A DNA stretch of 64,000 bases from NCBI GenBank assembly GCA_022447365.1, contig JAKVBL010000012.1, positions 24,346 to 88,345 on the forward strand. Direction: 5' to 3'. The stretch comes from Oleiphilaceae bacterium. Its GTDB lineage: Bacteria > Pseudomonadota > Gammaproteobacteria > Pseudomonadales > Oleiphilaceae. Numbering within the stretch: the first letter of the stretch is position 1; each line of letters begins with the position of its first letter. This document shows positions 37,188 through 46,939 of the stretch, one piece after another. The notes beneath the pieces are model-generated. The model saw only the letters and a list, made by a program, of their open reading frames with translations. It did not search any database and was not told the origin of the DNA. Position numbers and translations under genes: made by a program.

Positions 37188-37984
37188 GGCTTCCAGTTGG
37201 TCAAGGCCGCATACTGGGCAAGACTTAAATTTTCAGGGCGCAATCCAGCATCAATATCTAGCTCTTCAAGCGCTTCCAGCTCAATCACACCCGACAAAGC
37301 ATTACGTAAGGTCTTTCTTCGCTTAGTAAATGCCGTTTTAACAATCGTCTGCAAACGCTCAAGCGATTCGACTGGATGCGGTAGCTCTTTATGCGGTGTT
37401 AATCTCACTATCGCAGAATCAACTTTTGGAGCAGGTTCAAAGGCATCAGGCCCAACGATAAATAAAGGCTGAACCCGGCAATAATACTGCGTCATGATGC
37501 CTAATCGACCATACAAAGAATGCCCTGGCACAGCAGCCATTCTCTCTACGACTTCTTTCTGGAGCATAAAATGCATATCTTTCAGATGCTTGATATTGTA
37601 GAGCAGGTGGAAGATCAAAGGTGTCGAAATATTGTAAGGCAAGTTACCAACAACACGCAGAGGGTGCTTTTCATCAGCTAAAGCATTAAAGTCGAACTTC
37701 AGTGCGTCAGCCTCATTAATGTTGAAATCAGGGTAATTAAAGAATTTGGTACGCAGAACTGGTATCAAATCTCTATCAAGTTCAACAACCTGTAAGTTGC
37801 CATCAAGCCCATCTAACAGATGCTCTGTTAGTGCTCCAAGCCCAGGTCCAATTTCCACCATGCGGTCACCCGGACGCGGATTAATGCCACTGACAATACG
37901 CGCAATAATCGCGTCATCGCTTAAGAAGTTCTGTCCAAAGCGTTTTCGCGCTTGATGACCAACGGTTTTTTTTCGTTGAGCCAT
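37184..37984 (-). CDS. rsmA: 16S rRNA dimethyladenosine transferase
   Basis: A 266-residue KsgA/RsmA methyltransferase that dimethylates A1518 and A1519 of 16S rRNA. RKRFGQNFLSD is the family N-terminus; VEIGPGLGALTEHLL is the SAM motif; VVGNLPYNISTPL is the catalytic NLPY motif. It is co-directional with pdxA (11-base gap), surA and lptD, a conserved operon. Confidence 0.97.
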   Translation of the reverse strand: MAQRKKTVGHQARKRFGQNFLSDDAIIARIVSGINPRPGDRMVEIGPGLGALTEHLLDGLDGNLQVVELDRDLIPVLRTKFFNYPDFNINEADALKFDFNALADEKHPLRVVGNLPYNISTPLIFHLLYNIKHLKDMHFMLQKEVVERMAAVPGHSLYGRLGIMTQYYCRVQPLFIVGPDAFEPAPKVDSAIVRLTPHKELPHPVESLERLQTIVKTAFTKRRKTLRNALSGVIELEALEELDIDAGLRPENLSLAQYAALTNWKP

Positions 37985-37995
37985 ATTCGTTTTAC

Positions 37996-39000
37996 CTATT
38001 TAAGAATGTTGTTACTGGCTTTGACCATATCTATAGCCATCGAGATCGCGGTACGCAAACTTCCCGTATCGATATTTCCAGTTCCAGCTAAATCTAATGC
38101 GGTTCCATGGTCCACAGAGGTGCGAATAATCGGTAGACCCAAGGTTATGTTCACTGACTCGCCAAAGCCTGCATACTTCAAAACAGGGAGCCCCTGGTCG
38201 TGATACATAGCAAGCACTGCATCGGCGTTTTCAAGGTATTTTTGAGTAAACAAAGTGTCTGCAGGTAAAGGACCAACTAACTCGCAAAGCGCATCTTCAA
38301 AACTAGCCATGACGGGCTGAATGACGTTGATCTCTTCTCGCCCCATATGACCATCTTCCCCTGCATGCGGATTCAGCCCAGCCACCAAAATACGAGGCTT
38401 CTCAACACCAAACTTACCGCGCATATCAGCAAGTAAAATTTCAATAACGCGCTGTAAAGATTCAGGAGTAATTGACTGGGAAACGTCCTTAAGGGGTAAG
38501 TGAGTACTTGCAAGCGATACTTTCATATGACGATTAGCAAGCATCATAACGACTTTATCGACGCCACACTTTTCTTGGAGATATTCGGTATGGCCGCTAA
38601 AACTCACTCCGGCATCGTTGATCACACCCTTATGAACTGGCGCTGTTACGATCGCAGAGAATTCTCCGGAAAGACAACCCTCGATAGCACGATCGAGAGT
38701 TCTAAGCACATAAGCGGCGTTGTTAGCGTCTAAGTGCCCAGCCATAACAGGTTGATCAACCAATACACTACATACAAACGCTTGACCTGAGCTTAACTGG
38801 TATGAGGTATTCGGAACATACTCGACCGCTTCAAACGGCACACCTAACTGCTCAGCACGTTCAACTAGTACTTTAGGATCAGCAATGAAGACTAAAGGTG
38901 TAGACCACGATTCTTGTGCTAAAAGTACGCATAGATCAGGGCCAATACCGGAAGGCTCTCCTGGCGTGACAGCAAGATAATGAGCTCGAGTATCGCCCAC
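37996..39000 (-). CDS. pdxA: 4-hydroxythreonine-4-phosphate dehydrogenase
   Basis: A 334-residue enzyme of the DXP-dependent pyridoxal phosphate pathway. Markers are VTPGEPSGIGPDL at the start, APVHKGVINDAG, SGHTEYL and the metal-binding His residues, including AMYHDQGLPVLKY. The GTG start at 39000 is immediately next to the surA stop codon. Normal length. Confidence 0.95.
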   Translation of the reverse strand: MGDTRAHYLAVTPGEPSGIGPDLCVLLAQESWSTPLVFIADPKVLVERAEQLGVPFEAVEYVPNTSYQLSSGQAFVCSVLVDQPVMAGHLDANNAAYVLRTLDRAIEGCLSGEFSAIVTAPVHKGVINDAGVSFSGHTEYLQEKCGVDKVVMMLANRHMKVSLASTHLPLKDVSQSITPESLQRVIEILLADMRGKFGVEKPRILVAGLNPHAGEDGHMGREEINVIQPVMASFEDALCELVGPLPADTLFTQKYLENADAVLAMYHDQGLPVLKYAGFGESVNITLGLPIIRTSVDHGTALDLAGTGNIDTGSLRTAISMAIDMVKASNNILK

Positions 39001-40335
39001 TTATAAGCCCTCTACGCGAAGCGTTTCATCTTTAAACTCGATAAATGCTTCAGACTTAATTTCTTGCAACCAAATTACGAGTTCTTCCTCAAATTTTCTG
39101 CGATAGATCAACTGCCTTGCCTGGTTTTCTTGCACCAAGGCACTGATATCCTGCTGTCGACTATCTTGAACTTGTAAGATATGCCAACCGAAATTAGATC
39201 GAAATGGCTCACTGATTTCACCAACCTTCGTAGCGTTCATCACATCTTCGAACTCAGGAACCATTTGTCCAGGGCTGACCCAATCTAAAGCGCCACCATC
39301 TATCGCCGACACAGGATCATCCGAATTAGATCTCGCTAGCTCTGCAAAATCATCACCATTGATCACACGCTCGTAGAGCTTGTCGATAATCTCTTTAGCT
39401 TGACGATCGCTACGAATTGCACTCGGTGCCACTAAGATATGGCGCACCTTGCGCTGCTCAACCCACTGCTCTGTTCCACCGCGTTTATCTAAAGCGGTGA
39501 TAATGTGAAAGCCACTTGCCGAACGAATCAACTCAGAAGGTTGTCCCTTCTCCAAGTTTGGCAGTACATCGGCCGCAATCGATGGCAATTCATTCTCTTT
39601 ACGCCATCCAATAACACCACCATTTAATGCTTGGCGGCCATCAGAACGAGCAATCGCAACTTGTTGGAAGTCTGCCCCATTCTTTAGCTCTGCTAACACG
39701 GCATCGGCACGTTCTTGCGCAGCTTCTTCTTGTTCAGCCGTAGCATCCTCAGGAACTGAAATCAGAATATGACCGATATAGTATTCTGTTCCTGAACGTT
39801 CACGTGCCTCACTGGAACTCAAGAAGTTATTAATTTCCTGCTCAGTCACGCGGACGCGACGATCAACCTCACGCTGCTGCACACGCGACACGAGCATTTC
39901 ACGACGAATTTGCTCTCGCGCTGCGGCATAGGTTTCACCCTCTTTCGCCAGCTGTTGTTGGAATTGCTGTAGGGTCATACCGCTTGAGCTTGCGATGTTG
40001 ACTAAGGTCTCGTTGAGCTGTGCATCGCTCACACGAATACCTGCTAAGTCAGCTTTTTGAAGCTGAATGCTTTCTAGAATAAGCTGCTCTAGTACTCTTT
40101 GATTCATGATTTCTTGTGGAGGTAAACGGGTACCCTGCGCCAGCAAACGTTGCGTAATTTGGCGCAGTCGTTGTTTTAGTTCTGATTCCATGACGATGTC
40201 ATCGTCAACAATCACAAGTACACGATCTAGTAGCTCTGGTTCATCGTTTGCATGCACGATATCCGGCATCATTACAGCAAGCGTCAACATGAGAGCGATA
40301 CTTTGTTGCCACTTCATTTTGATCAATCCAAACAT
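39001..40335 (-). CDS. surA: Periplasmic chaperone and peptidyl-prolyl isomerase SurA
   Basis: A 444-residue exported protein with a signal peptide (IALMLTLAVMMPDIVHAN), an N-terminal chaperone domain (LLDRVLVIVDDDIVMESEL), and two parvulin domains (YIGHILISVPEDAT and VRHILVAPSAIRSD, each ending in GW-containing repeats). SurA delivers outer-membrane proteins, including LptD, to the Bam complex. The gene order surA-lptD fits this role. AAGG lies seven bases before the ATG. Confidence 0.95.
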   Translation of the reverse strand: MFGLIKMKWQQSIALMLTLAVMMPDIVHANDEPELLDRVLVIVDDDIVMESELKQRLRQITQRLLAQGTRLPPQEIMNQRVLEQLILESIQLQKADLAGIRVSDAQLNETLVNIASSSGMTLQQFQQQLAKEGETYAAAREQIRREMLVSRVQQREVDRRVRVTEQEINNFLSSSEARERSGTEYYIGHILISVPEDATAEQEEAAQERADAVLAELKNGADFQQVAIARSDGRQALNGGVIGWRKENELPSIAADVLPNLEKGQPSELIRSASGFHIITALDKRGGTEQWVEQRKVRHILVAPSAIRSDRQAKEIIDKLYERVINGDDFAELARSNSDDPVSAIDGGALDWVSPGQMVPEFEDVMNATKVGEISEPFRSNFGWHILQVQDSRQQDISALVQENQARQLIYRRKFEEELVIWLQEIKSEAFIEFKDETLRVEGL

Positions 40336-40344
40336 AGTTTTACC

Positions 40345-42648
40345 TTAATTAATCTCGTCTTCTCGGCGTTGATACCCAGGAATCAATCCGTCCATTTTCG
40401 CATCATTAACACCCAAGCCACCCAAGCCACCGAGCTGGAAGCGGAATAAAATCGCATTATCCATTTCACTCGTGTCAGTCAGGTAACGCTGTCCTAAAAC
40501 TTGTATTCGCCAGCAGCAGCTCGTGTACTCAAGACCCGCCAAGCTGCCTATCGTTCGATGAGAACCTAAATCATAACGCCACTGACCTAGCGCACTCACC
40601 TCAGCATTTAAGGGGTAAATAACCGACGTATCACTTTGCTCGATTTCGCCACGTCGAAAGCGGTGCGCTAAATTCAATATCGTATTGCTGTGTTCGCTAT
40701 AATACGACGCACTCGTCACGCTTTCTTGCGTCTCGTTTTTACTGCTATCCCATAGGTTTGAATAACGGAACGTCCAAAGGTGATCAGGACGTAAAGTGAC
40801 TTCTGATGCCAATAAGGAATCACCATCTAATACGCGAAGATTCTGAGCTGCACCCACTTTTTGCTCTTCAAACTGTGTGACCTGCCCTAAACTCACACTC
40901 AATACATCTAAGCCTCGTTCCCAATCGGTATAACGACTAGTCAAACTTAAGGTCAAACGGTTTTCATCACTCACGCGATCACCACCGGTAAAGCGATTCG
41001 CGCGAAACAAGTTATCGTAATTAAAACTAGGAATCGTCGAATCAAAGTTTGGTAGATCGCTCTGATCAACATAATCTGAATATACGTAGTAGATACGCGG
41101 TTCGAGACTGTTTGTGTAGGTTTCAGGCAATATCGTTGGCGTGCGATCAAACGCCATGCCTGCGTCGAGCTCTAAGGTTGGAACAGTGCGAGACTGGTAT
41201 TTATCCTCTAAACCAGACTCTTCTAAATAGTAGTCGGTATGGTCAATACTCAGTGCTGGCGTCGCATATGCCCAGCTATTACGCAAAGGTACGCTCAATC
41301 GAGGTTGATGACGCGCGCGCGAACCGCGCACTCGCTCTGTACCAACTAAGTCATCTTTTTCACGATAGAAATAAACATACTGGCTAGTCCAGTCGACATC
41401 GAGATGCTGATATGCCTGATAGATATCAAGGTTCAGCTCAGGTAATCGCTGGTATGGCTGCTCCGATGCCAAGGTATTAATATTCAGAGATTTATATTGT
41501 TGTAGTAAGGCGTCAAAGCGGTAATTTTCGCCGGTGTGGCTCAGCGACAAACGTCTGTCTAGTAGGTCGTCACTCGTGACCTGTAAGCCTTGATCAAGAT
41601 CATCCAAATAATCATCGTCACTGATTTGGGTATAGCTGAGATAAGCTGAGGTGTCGGTATACACAGTATCGAGCGACCAATCTTGCTCAATACTCCAACC
41701 CCAGCGCTCGCCACTTTCATCAAAATTACCAAGTGCTGCCTGATCTTTGATATAGGCCTTATCTTCGTCGATGTATCCGGTAGTCAGCGTTGTTTCTTGC
41801 AGTGCACTTTTGTATCGAAACTCAGCTTCTTCATAAGCGCCGCGCCCACCAATCCAATTAGGCGTAATAGTCGCATCGTAGTTTGGCGCTAAGTTCAGGT
41901 AATACGGAGCCGAGATATAAAGCCCCGACCCTACGTTTGAGGTGCCGATCGTGGGATATAAAAAACCTGATTTTCTACGCTCATCAATCGGGAACGTAAA
42001 CCAAGGAACATAAAAGACTGGAACATCTTTGATGGTAAATCGAGCATGACTTGCCGTACCGAAACCTTGCTCTTGATCTAATTCAATCTCAGACGCATAA
42101 AACGACCAATCAGGCTCTTCACCATTACACGTCGTAAAACTGCCGTCTTCAATACTTAGAAGCGTCTCATGTTTTTGATCAATCAGTTCGGCTCCACCAC
42201 GGAAACCCGTATCAGGATCAATAAACTTGGCGTTATGAAGTTTCGCACTTCCCTCGTTCAAATCAACATCCGCGGAATCGCTCGTCATATGCATTTGCGG
42301 GCCTTGAATAACAATATGGCCTTGCATGGTGGCTTGGTTCTGCTTTTGATCGATAACCGCCGCGTCACTTCTTGCGTAATAGCCCTCTCGAATAATCTCT
42401 ACCTGGCCTTCTAACTCCAAACGATTATTCTCTTTGTACTCGACATAATCAGCATGCACAGTAACAGTTGGGTCGAACGATAGATCACCCAAACTCTCAC
42501 CCATAGCTTGAGGATAAAGCACAGGAATTTCAGGTGTTGCACAGGCTGAATTAGCGGAATCTGCCAATGTCGTTTCTACATGCGCTAACATCATCGATGT
42601 TACGCACATCGACACAAAGAAGCTCGGACGCTTCAAACTAAAAGGCAT
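40345..42648 (-). CDS. lptD: LPS assembly outer-membrane protein LptD
   Basis: A 767-residue outer-membrane beta-barrel with signal peptide, the periplasmic OstA/LptD N-domain (VTVHADYVEYKENNRLELEG) and a C-terminal LptD barrel (VPVFYVPWFTFPIDERRKSGFLYP is split across the start). It inserts LPS into the outer leaflet. Cysteines are present at the N-terminus (CATPE) and near the C-terminus (SCCWR), as for the disulfide-linked E. coli protein. The ATG at 42648 with TGAGG is preferred to a TTG at 42660. Divergent from amgK. Confidence 0.95.
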   Translation of the reverse strand: MPFSLKRPSFFVSMCVTSMMLAHVETTLADSANSACATPEIPVLYPQAMGESLGDLSFDPTVTVHADYVEYKENNRLELEGQVEIIREGYYARSDAAVIDQKQNQATMQGHIVIQGPQMHMTSDSADVDLNEGSAKLHNAKFIDPDTGFRGGAELIDQKHETLLSIEDGSFTTCNGEEPDWSFYASEIELDQEQGFGTASHARFTIKDVPVFYVPWFTFPIDERRKSGFLYPTIGTSNVGSGLYISAPYYLNLAPNYDATITPNWIGGRGAYEEAEFRYKSALQETTLTTGYIDEDKAYIKDQAALGNFDESGERWGWSIEQDWSLDTVYTDTSAYLSYTQISDDDYLDDLDQGLQVTSDDLLDRRLSLSHTGENYRFDALLQQYKSLNINTLASEQPYQRLPELNLDIYQAYQHLDVDWTSQYVYFYREKDDLVGTERVRGSRARHQPRLSVPLRNSWAYATPALSIDHTDYYLEESGLEDKYQSRTVPTLELDAGMAFDRTPTILPETYTNSLEPRIYYVYSDYVDQSDLPNFDSTIPSFNYDNLFRANRFTGGDRVSDENRLTLSLTSRYTDWERGLDVLSVSLGQVTQFEEQKVGAAQNLRVLDGDSLLASEVTLRPDHLWTFRYSNLWDSSKNETQESVTSASYYSEHSNTILNLAHRFRRGEIEQSDTSVIYPLNAEVSALGQWRYDLGSHRTIGSLAGLEYTSCCWRIQVLGQRYLTDTSEMDNAILFRFQLGGLGGLGVNDAKMDGLIPGYQRREDEIN

Positions 42649-42828
42649 GTAGAACCTCAAATAAAACTAGGCAAAATACGCGGGAGGGTTTGAATGCGCA
42701 AATGATAAACCTTGGCACCTTTGATGTCATTTAACTTTTTGATTAGGATGCTTGGCCTGAGCGTTACAGAATGAGCAAAACATAGCGCAAAATATAAATA
42801 TCACACGCTCGATTCGGACATTCAAATC

Positions 42829-43863
42829 ATGCCTCAAAGAATTCAGCTTCTTGAAAGCTGGCTAAAGACACAACTATCTCCACAAAACGCTCAAGACATC
42901 GAACTGACACCCGTTGCTGGGGACGCCAGTTTTCGGCGTTATTTCCGCGCAAGTCATGCTGCAGAGCAAAGAAGCTATATCGTGATGGACGCACCTCCAG
43001 AAAAAGAAGACTGCACGGCTTTCATTCAAATTACACAGCAATGGCGCGCTCAAGGAATTCGAGTTCCCGAATTATTTGCACAAGACTTAGAAAATGGCTT
43101 TCTGTTACTTGAAGATTTTGGTGACGTACAGTTCTATGGATGTGTTGCACAACAAGACAAAACAACGCAACACCGCATCTATTCATTGGCGCTCGATGAA
43201 TTACAACGCATTCAAACATTGCCAAACAACAAGACACTGCCAAGTTACGATGAAGCGCTTTTGCAGCGCGAATTAGATTTATTCAGTGACTGGCTCATCG
43301 ACTCAGCTCTTTCAATCGCCTTAACTCCAGAACAACTTACTACTCTGAAAAACGCCCAAGCCCTTTTGATAAAAAGTGCGTTAGAGCAGACACAATGTTT
43401 GGTGCATCGCGACTACCACTCACGAAACATCATAATGCAAGGAGATCAAGTGGGCATCATTGATTTCCAAGACGCCGTATTCGGTCCAGCCACATACGAT
43501 TTGGTTTCACTTTTGAAAGACTGCTATATCAAGCTTGATCAAGACTTAGTCGAGCAGCTCATGACAGAATTTGCAGGCACTCATTCAACACTCACAAACA
43601 TTGCCCCAGAGCTTTTCAAAAAGCAGTTTGATTTGATGGGTATTCAGCGCCATATGAAAGCGGCAGGTATTTTTGCGCGACTTGCTCTTCGTGATGGCAA
43701 GTATGGCTATCTCAAAGACATCCCAAGAACATTCTCCTACATTGTCGAAGCGTGCAATTCATATGAAGACTTACATGCCTTTGGAGAACTTCTCGAGGAA
43801 CACATCAAGGAACCTATGCTGGTCTTCGTCGAAGCACAATCACAAGAAAATACAGCGTCATGA
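42829..43863 (+). CDS. amgK: Anomeric MurNAc/GlcNAc kinase AmgK
   Basis: A 344-residue aminoglycoside phosphotransferase-like kinase (COG3178). It has the Brenner motif HRDYHSRNIIM and the metal motif DFQDAVFGPATYDL. AmgK phosphorylates N-acetylmuramate at C1 in the Pseudomonas cell-wall recycling route that bypasses early peptidoglycan precursor synthesis. The murU gene overlaps its end by 4 bases, which supports the assignment. Divergent from lptD. Confidence 0.92.
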   Translation: MPQRIQLLESWLKTQLSPQNAQDIELTPVAGDASFRRYFRASHAAEQRSYIVMDAPPEKEDCTAFIQITQQWRAQGIRVPELFAQDLENGFLLLEDFGDVQFYGCVAQQDKTTQHRIYSLALDELQRIQTLPNNKTLPSYDEALLQRELDLFSDWLIDSALSIALTPEQLTTLKNAQALLIKSALEQTQCLVHRDYHSRNIIMQGDQVGIIDFQDAVFGPATYDLVSLLKDCYIKLDQDLVEQLMTEFAGTHSTLTNIAPELFKKQFDLMGIQRHMKAAGIFARLALRDGKYGYLKDIPRTFSYIVEACNSYEDLHAFGELLEEHIKEPMLVFVEAQSQENTAS

Positions 43864-44549
43864 AAGCAATGATTCTTGCGGCAGGGCTTGGCTCCAGAAT
43901 GCGCCCACTTACAGACACTTGCCCAAAACCTTTATTGAAAGTCGGCGACAAGACCCTGATTGATCTTCACTTAGAACGACTAGAAGCTCTTGGGATTAAA
44001 GACATCGCTATTAACACCCATTGGCTTGGAGAGAAAATAGAAAGTCATATCGATGCGGTTTGGCGTAACCAACTCAATATTCAATTATTCAATGAAGCCT
44101 CACTGCTAGAAACGGCTGGAGGCATCCGTAACGCCCTCTCTTTTTTAAATTCAGAGGCCGATACGCCATTTCTGCTGATCAATGGTGATGTCTACACAGA
44201 AGCGCCTCTCACGTCTTTATTAGAAAACAAGATCGGTAAAGAGATAAAAGCGCACATCCTTCTGTGCGAAAACCCGGAGCACAATACTAAGGGTGATTTC
44301 GGAATCGATAGCACTAACAGCAAACAGATACTCGCCACGCTCATCGCGCCTCTATCACATACTTATTCCGGTATTGGCCTATACCGGCCAAGCATGTTTA
44401 AAAATCTGCCTGAAGGAAAAGCGCCCTTGGGACCAATGCTTAAAGAGCTAGCGCAATCTCATCAACTGCAGGCATCAACATTAGATGGGTACTGGCTAGA
44501 TGTTGGTACACCAAGTCGTCTCGAAACCTTAAGAAATCGACTCGCATAA
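43860..44549 (+). CDS. murU: N-acetylmuramate alpha-1-phosphate uridylyltransferase MurU
   Basis: A 229-residue nucleotidyltransferase with the signature AAGLGSRMRPLTDTCPKPLL and the metal Asp in LLINGDVYTEAPL. It makes UDP-MurNAc from MurNAc-1-phosphate. It overlaps amgK by ATGA, so the two are translationally coupled. It is shorter than general sugar-1-phosphate nucleotidyltransferases, as MurU is. Confidence 0.93.
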   Translation: MKAMILAAGLGSRMRPLTDTCPKPLLKVGDKTLIDLHLERLEALGIKDIAINTHWLGEKIESHIDAVWRNQLNIQLFNEASLLETAGGIRNALSFLNSEADTPFLLINGDVYTEAPLTSLLENKIGKEIKAHILLCENPEHNTKGDFGIDSTNSKQILATLIAPLSHTYSGIGLYRPSMFKNLPEGKAPLGPMLKELAQSHQLQASTLDGYWLDVGTPSRLETLRNRLA

Positions 44550-44626
44550 AACAGGCTTAGTTTTTGCTTTATTTTGACAAATATTTCTTTTTGTCAAAAT
44601 GCTGTCATATCACTGGAGCAACGACC

Positions 44627-45367
44627 ATGTGGCTAAGTCTACTGAGCATCTTTATTTTTATTGTTTTGTGCTCGATCTTTATTATCGCAACACTTTCATG
44701 GAAAGAAGCGAAGTCCGCTTACACCGAGCTGCGTCAGGATCACGCAGAACTTGAAGCCGACGAGCAACAAGCACTCATACAAATCGTGGCATTTTCTAAG
44801 CTTTGGTTTCGCAAACAATTCAATTTTATCGATCGCGAACTCATCAATATGTCGCCAAGTTTATTGCGCACAGGACTCATCGCTGTGCGTGAGGAATACG
44901 GAGAAGACGAATTGCAAAAAACCCTTCAATGGCAGCTAAAATCAGCCATTCAAGCTCGAAAGCAGCATATCAATAAGTTGGAACTTCTTAATACAAACTT
45001 ACTAACTATTGCTATATTTGTAGCAGTCATGACGCTCATCGGACAGCTTCAATTCATGTCTCTACAAGGAGCTGAATTAGCTCTTGCGCCGCTAACAACA
45101 TTAGCGTTCGCTTTGTGTGTACAGGGCTTTGTTTGCAAACCTTTGATTGAACGCTTGTATCGTCAAATGGAAATACATCATGACGCCTTAAATATTCACG
45201 CTGAAGGCATCATGATGATTAGCCAAGGCCAAACGCCGGCACAAATTCGATCCGTGCTTGAAGCCATGACAAACGGGCTCGATCACATCAAAGGGCCTGT
45301 CAAGCCGGCAAACAAAGTAGCTAAAAAGCCTTCAAGCTTTATTTTCCCAACACGTAAAGCTTCCTAA
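44627..45367 (+). CDS. MotA-like proton-channel membrane protein (orphan)
   Basis: A 246-residue membrane protein with one N-terminal segment and two further segments around residues 122-185. The C-terminal cytoplasmic part (PLIERLYRQMEIHHDALNIHAEGIMMISQGQTPAQIRSVLEAM, across 190-235) has the MotA EGxxxIxxGxxPxxIxxxLExF pattern. The ATG at 44627 has GGAG eight bases upstream. The next gene encodes a MotB/OmpA-like partner. There are no flagellar or Tol/Exb genes nearby, so this is a separate ion-driven stator-like pair of unknown task. Confidence 0.75.
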   Translation: MWLSLLSIFIFIVLCSIFIIATLSWKEAKSAYTELRQDHAELEADEQQALIQIVAFSKLWFRKQFNFIDRELINMSPSLLRTGLIAVREEYGEDELQKTLQWQLKSAIQARKQHINKLELLNTNLLTIAIFVAVMTLIGQLQFMSLQGAELALAPLTTLAFALCVQGFVCKPLIERLYRQMEIHHDALNIHAEGIMMISQGQTPAQIRSVLEAMTNGLDHIKGPVKPANKVAKKPSSFIFPTRKAS

Positions 45368-45375
45368 AAAATAAC

Positions 45376-45963
45376 ATGAGCATCGCGATCGATTCAGCAC
45401 GTTTCAGCTTTCATGCTAGAACTAAAACCAGCGACAACAGCATCATAAACCTTGCAGCGCTATCGTTAGTTGTCTGCTTGATCATCTACCTGAGCTCAAT
45501 CAAATCAAGCTTGGTAAATGAAGATGCCACGCATGCTGCTCCAACCGTAAGCGACCAGTCTATAAGTAAACAGCTTGCAACACCGGCGCCCGATATATCA
45601 AAGCTATTAATTGAGCGGACGAGCTTATACAACTTAAGCCACTATGTAGAAATACAAAAAAATGCGCCAACACTCAAAGTAGTGATTGATAGTGCTTTGC
45701 TATTCTCTGAAGGGGCGAGTGCATTGAATCGCTCTGCAAGCACAGCATTCCAAGATTTGTTTGCCGATTGGAATTCGGATCAGAACGTCGAGTTGTTTGT
45801 TCTAATGAGGAAGAATGTTCAAAACGAATACGTGCATAATCAAATGCATCGCTCCCTAGAGAAGGAGCGCGCAAACGCTATAAACGCGTACCTTTCTGAG
45901 CTAAACGTAAACGCACGCGTTTCGTTTGAAGGTATATCCGCGCAGCAAGCCGGCGCTCGCTAG
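45376..45963 (+). CDS. MotB/OmpA-like partner with one membrane anchor
   Basis: A 195-residue protein with one transmembrane segment at about residues 24-42 (INLAALSLVVCLIIYLSS) and a periplasmic OmpA/MotB-type domain at its end (VVIDSALLFSEGASALNRSA, then KERANAINAYLSELNV). The conserved D/R peptidoglycan-binding residues are poorly kept, and the domain is short. The starting codon follows the MotA-like gene by 9 bases. An Asp near the start of the membrane segment, as in MotB, is not obvious. The two genes make an ion-channel-like pair. Confidence 0.7.
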   Translation: MSIAIDSARFSFHARTKTSDNSIINLAALSLVVCLIIYLSSIKSSLVNEDATHAAPTVSDQSISKQLATPAPDISKLLIERTSLYNLSHYVEIQKNAPTLKVVIDSALLFSEGASALNRSASTAFQDLFADWNSDQNVELFVLMRKNVQNEYVHNQMHRSLEKERANAINAYLSELNVNARVSFEGISAQQAGAR

Positions 45964-45997
45964 AATGATAAATAGACAGATAGGAAATATTCAGACA

Positions 45998-46027
45998 CAA
46001 AAAAAAGGAGGCTTAGGCCTCCTTTTT
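45998..46027. terminator. Bidirectional terminator between the MotB-like and phasin-like genes
   Basis: AAGGAGGC-ttag-GCCTCCTT with a T run on the plus side and a long A run before it, serving both convergent genes. Confidence 0.9.
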
Positions 46028-46042
46028 CGTTTTGACTACAGA

Positions 46043-46399
46043 TTAAGCTGCAGTTTCTGCTTTCTTAGCAGGCGCTTTTTTCGCTGCCGCTTTCTTAGCA
46101 GGTGCTTTCTTAGCAGCAGGCTTTTTAGCCGCTGGTTTCTTAGCAACTGGAGCTTCTTTTTCAAACTTAGCAATCAAATCTGCTGCGAATGAACCAACAG
46201 TTTTGTTTACTTCACGCGCTTTGTCAGAAGCGATTGCCAAGTACTCATCGTGCTTAGTCTTAACAGTTTCTACGTTGTAGTACTTCTCAGCATAACCGAA
46301 AGACGCACCAGCAAGAGCCTTGTATTGACCTTCAACTGCGTCGATTGCTTTTGCTACAACTTCTTGAGCTTGTTCTTGGTAGTTTTTGATATTCGCCAT
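46043..46399 (-). CDS. Phasin-like protein with histone H1-like Ala/Lys/Pro tail
   Basis: A 118-residue protein. Residues about 1-85 form an amphipathic helical domain resembling phasins (YQEQAQEVVAKAIDAVEGQY, then FAADLIAKFEKEA). Residues about 86-118 are repeats of the PAAKK/APAKK type, as in Pseudomonas PhaF and AlgP, which bind DNA. PhaF links polyhydroxyalkanoate granules to the nucleoid. No pha genes are in the window. It is therefore a PhaF-like candidate or a small nucleoid protein. The tail is encoded by imperfect DNA repeats. Confidence 0.7.
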   Translation of the reverse strand: MANIKNYQEQAQEVVAKAIDAVEGQYKALAGASFGYAEKYYNVETVKTKHDEYLAIASDKAREVNKTVGSFAADLIAKFEKEAPVAKKPAAKKPAAKKAPAKKAAAKKAPAKKAETAA

Positions 46400-46535
46400 G
46401 ATATTTTCCTCGCTTATTAAGCATCCCTAGATTTCGTAATAACAAGGCAGTCTCGTTTTTTCGAGCAACTCCCTAACTTGAAGCCAGAGTAACAAGTAGG
46501 TTTAGAATAATCATACTAAGTTTTAGATTATTCTC

Positions 46536-46826
46536 TTACCATTCAAAAAGAACCCATTTAGGCACTAACATTTGTGAGCGTTCTTCACGAATCCAGCCCT
46601 CGCCATCGGCAGGAACTAAGTAATACTCAGGGCCAACTTTTGGCACGACTTTGATCTCTTTTAATATGCCATTTACACGATACTCGTAGAACGTTTTATC
46701 CTCTTCTTCTCGAATCACGATATCAGGCTGCTCACCAGTCGCTAAGTCTTCCGCACTAAGATGTGGAACCGAAAAAGAAGCCAACATAATTGCAGCGACT
46801 GCACAGAATTTTAATAGGGTTTGCAT
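46536..46826 (-). CDS. DUF2782 family small exported protein
   Basis: A 96-residue protein with a signal peptide (FCAVAAIMLASFSVPHLSA) and the DUF2782 domain (PDIVIREEEDKTFYEYRVNG, then IKVVPKVGPEYYLVPADGEG). Its position divergent from polA is conserved in Pseudomonas-like genomes. The function is unknown; it is presumably periplasmic. Confidence 0.88.
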   Translation of the reverse strand: MQTLLKFCAVAAIMLASFSVPHLSAEDLATGEQPDIVIREEEDKTFYEYRVNGILKEIKVVPKVGPEYYLVPADGEGWIREERSQMLVPKWVLFEW

Positions 46827-46939
46827 AATAAGTTCTCGAGAGGAAATTAACTCAAAGTGTAGATGGAATTGAGGTTTAAGCTTGGCACGTTTTTCCTTAC
46901 TATAGCAAACTTTCCCAACGACTTATTCAGACCAATTTC

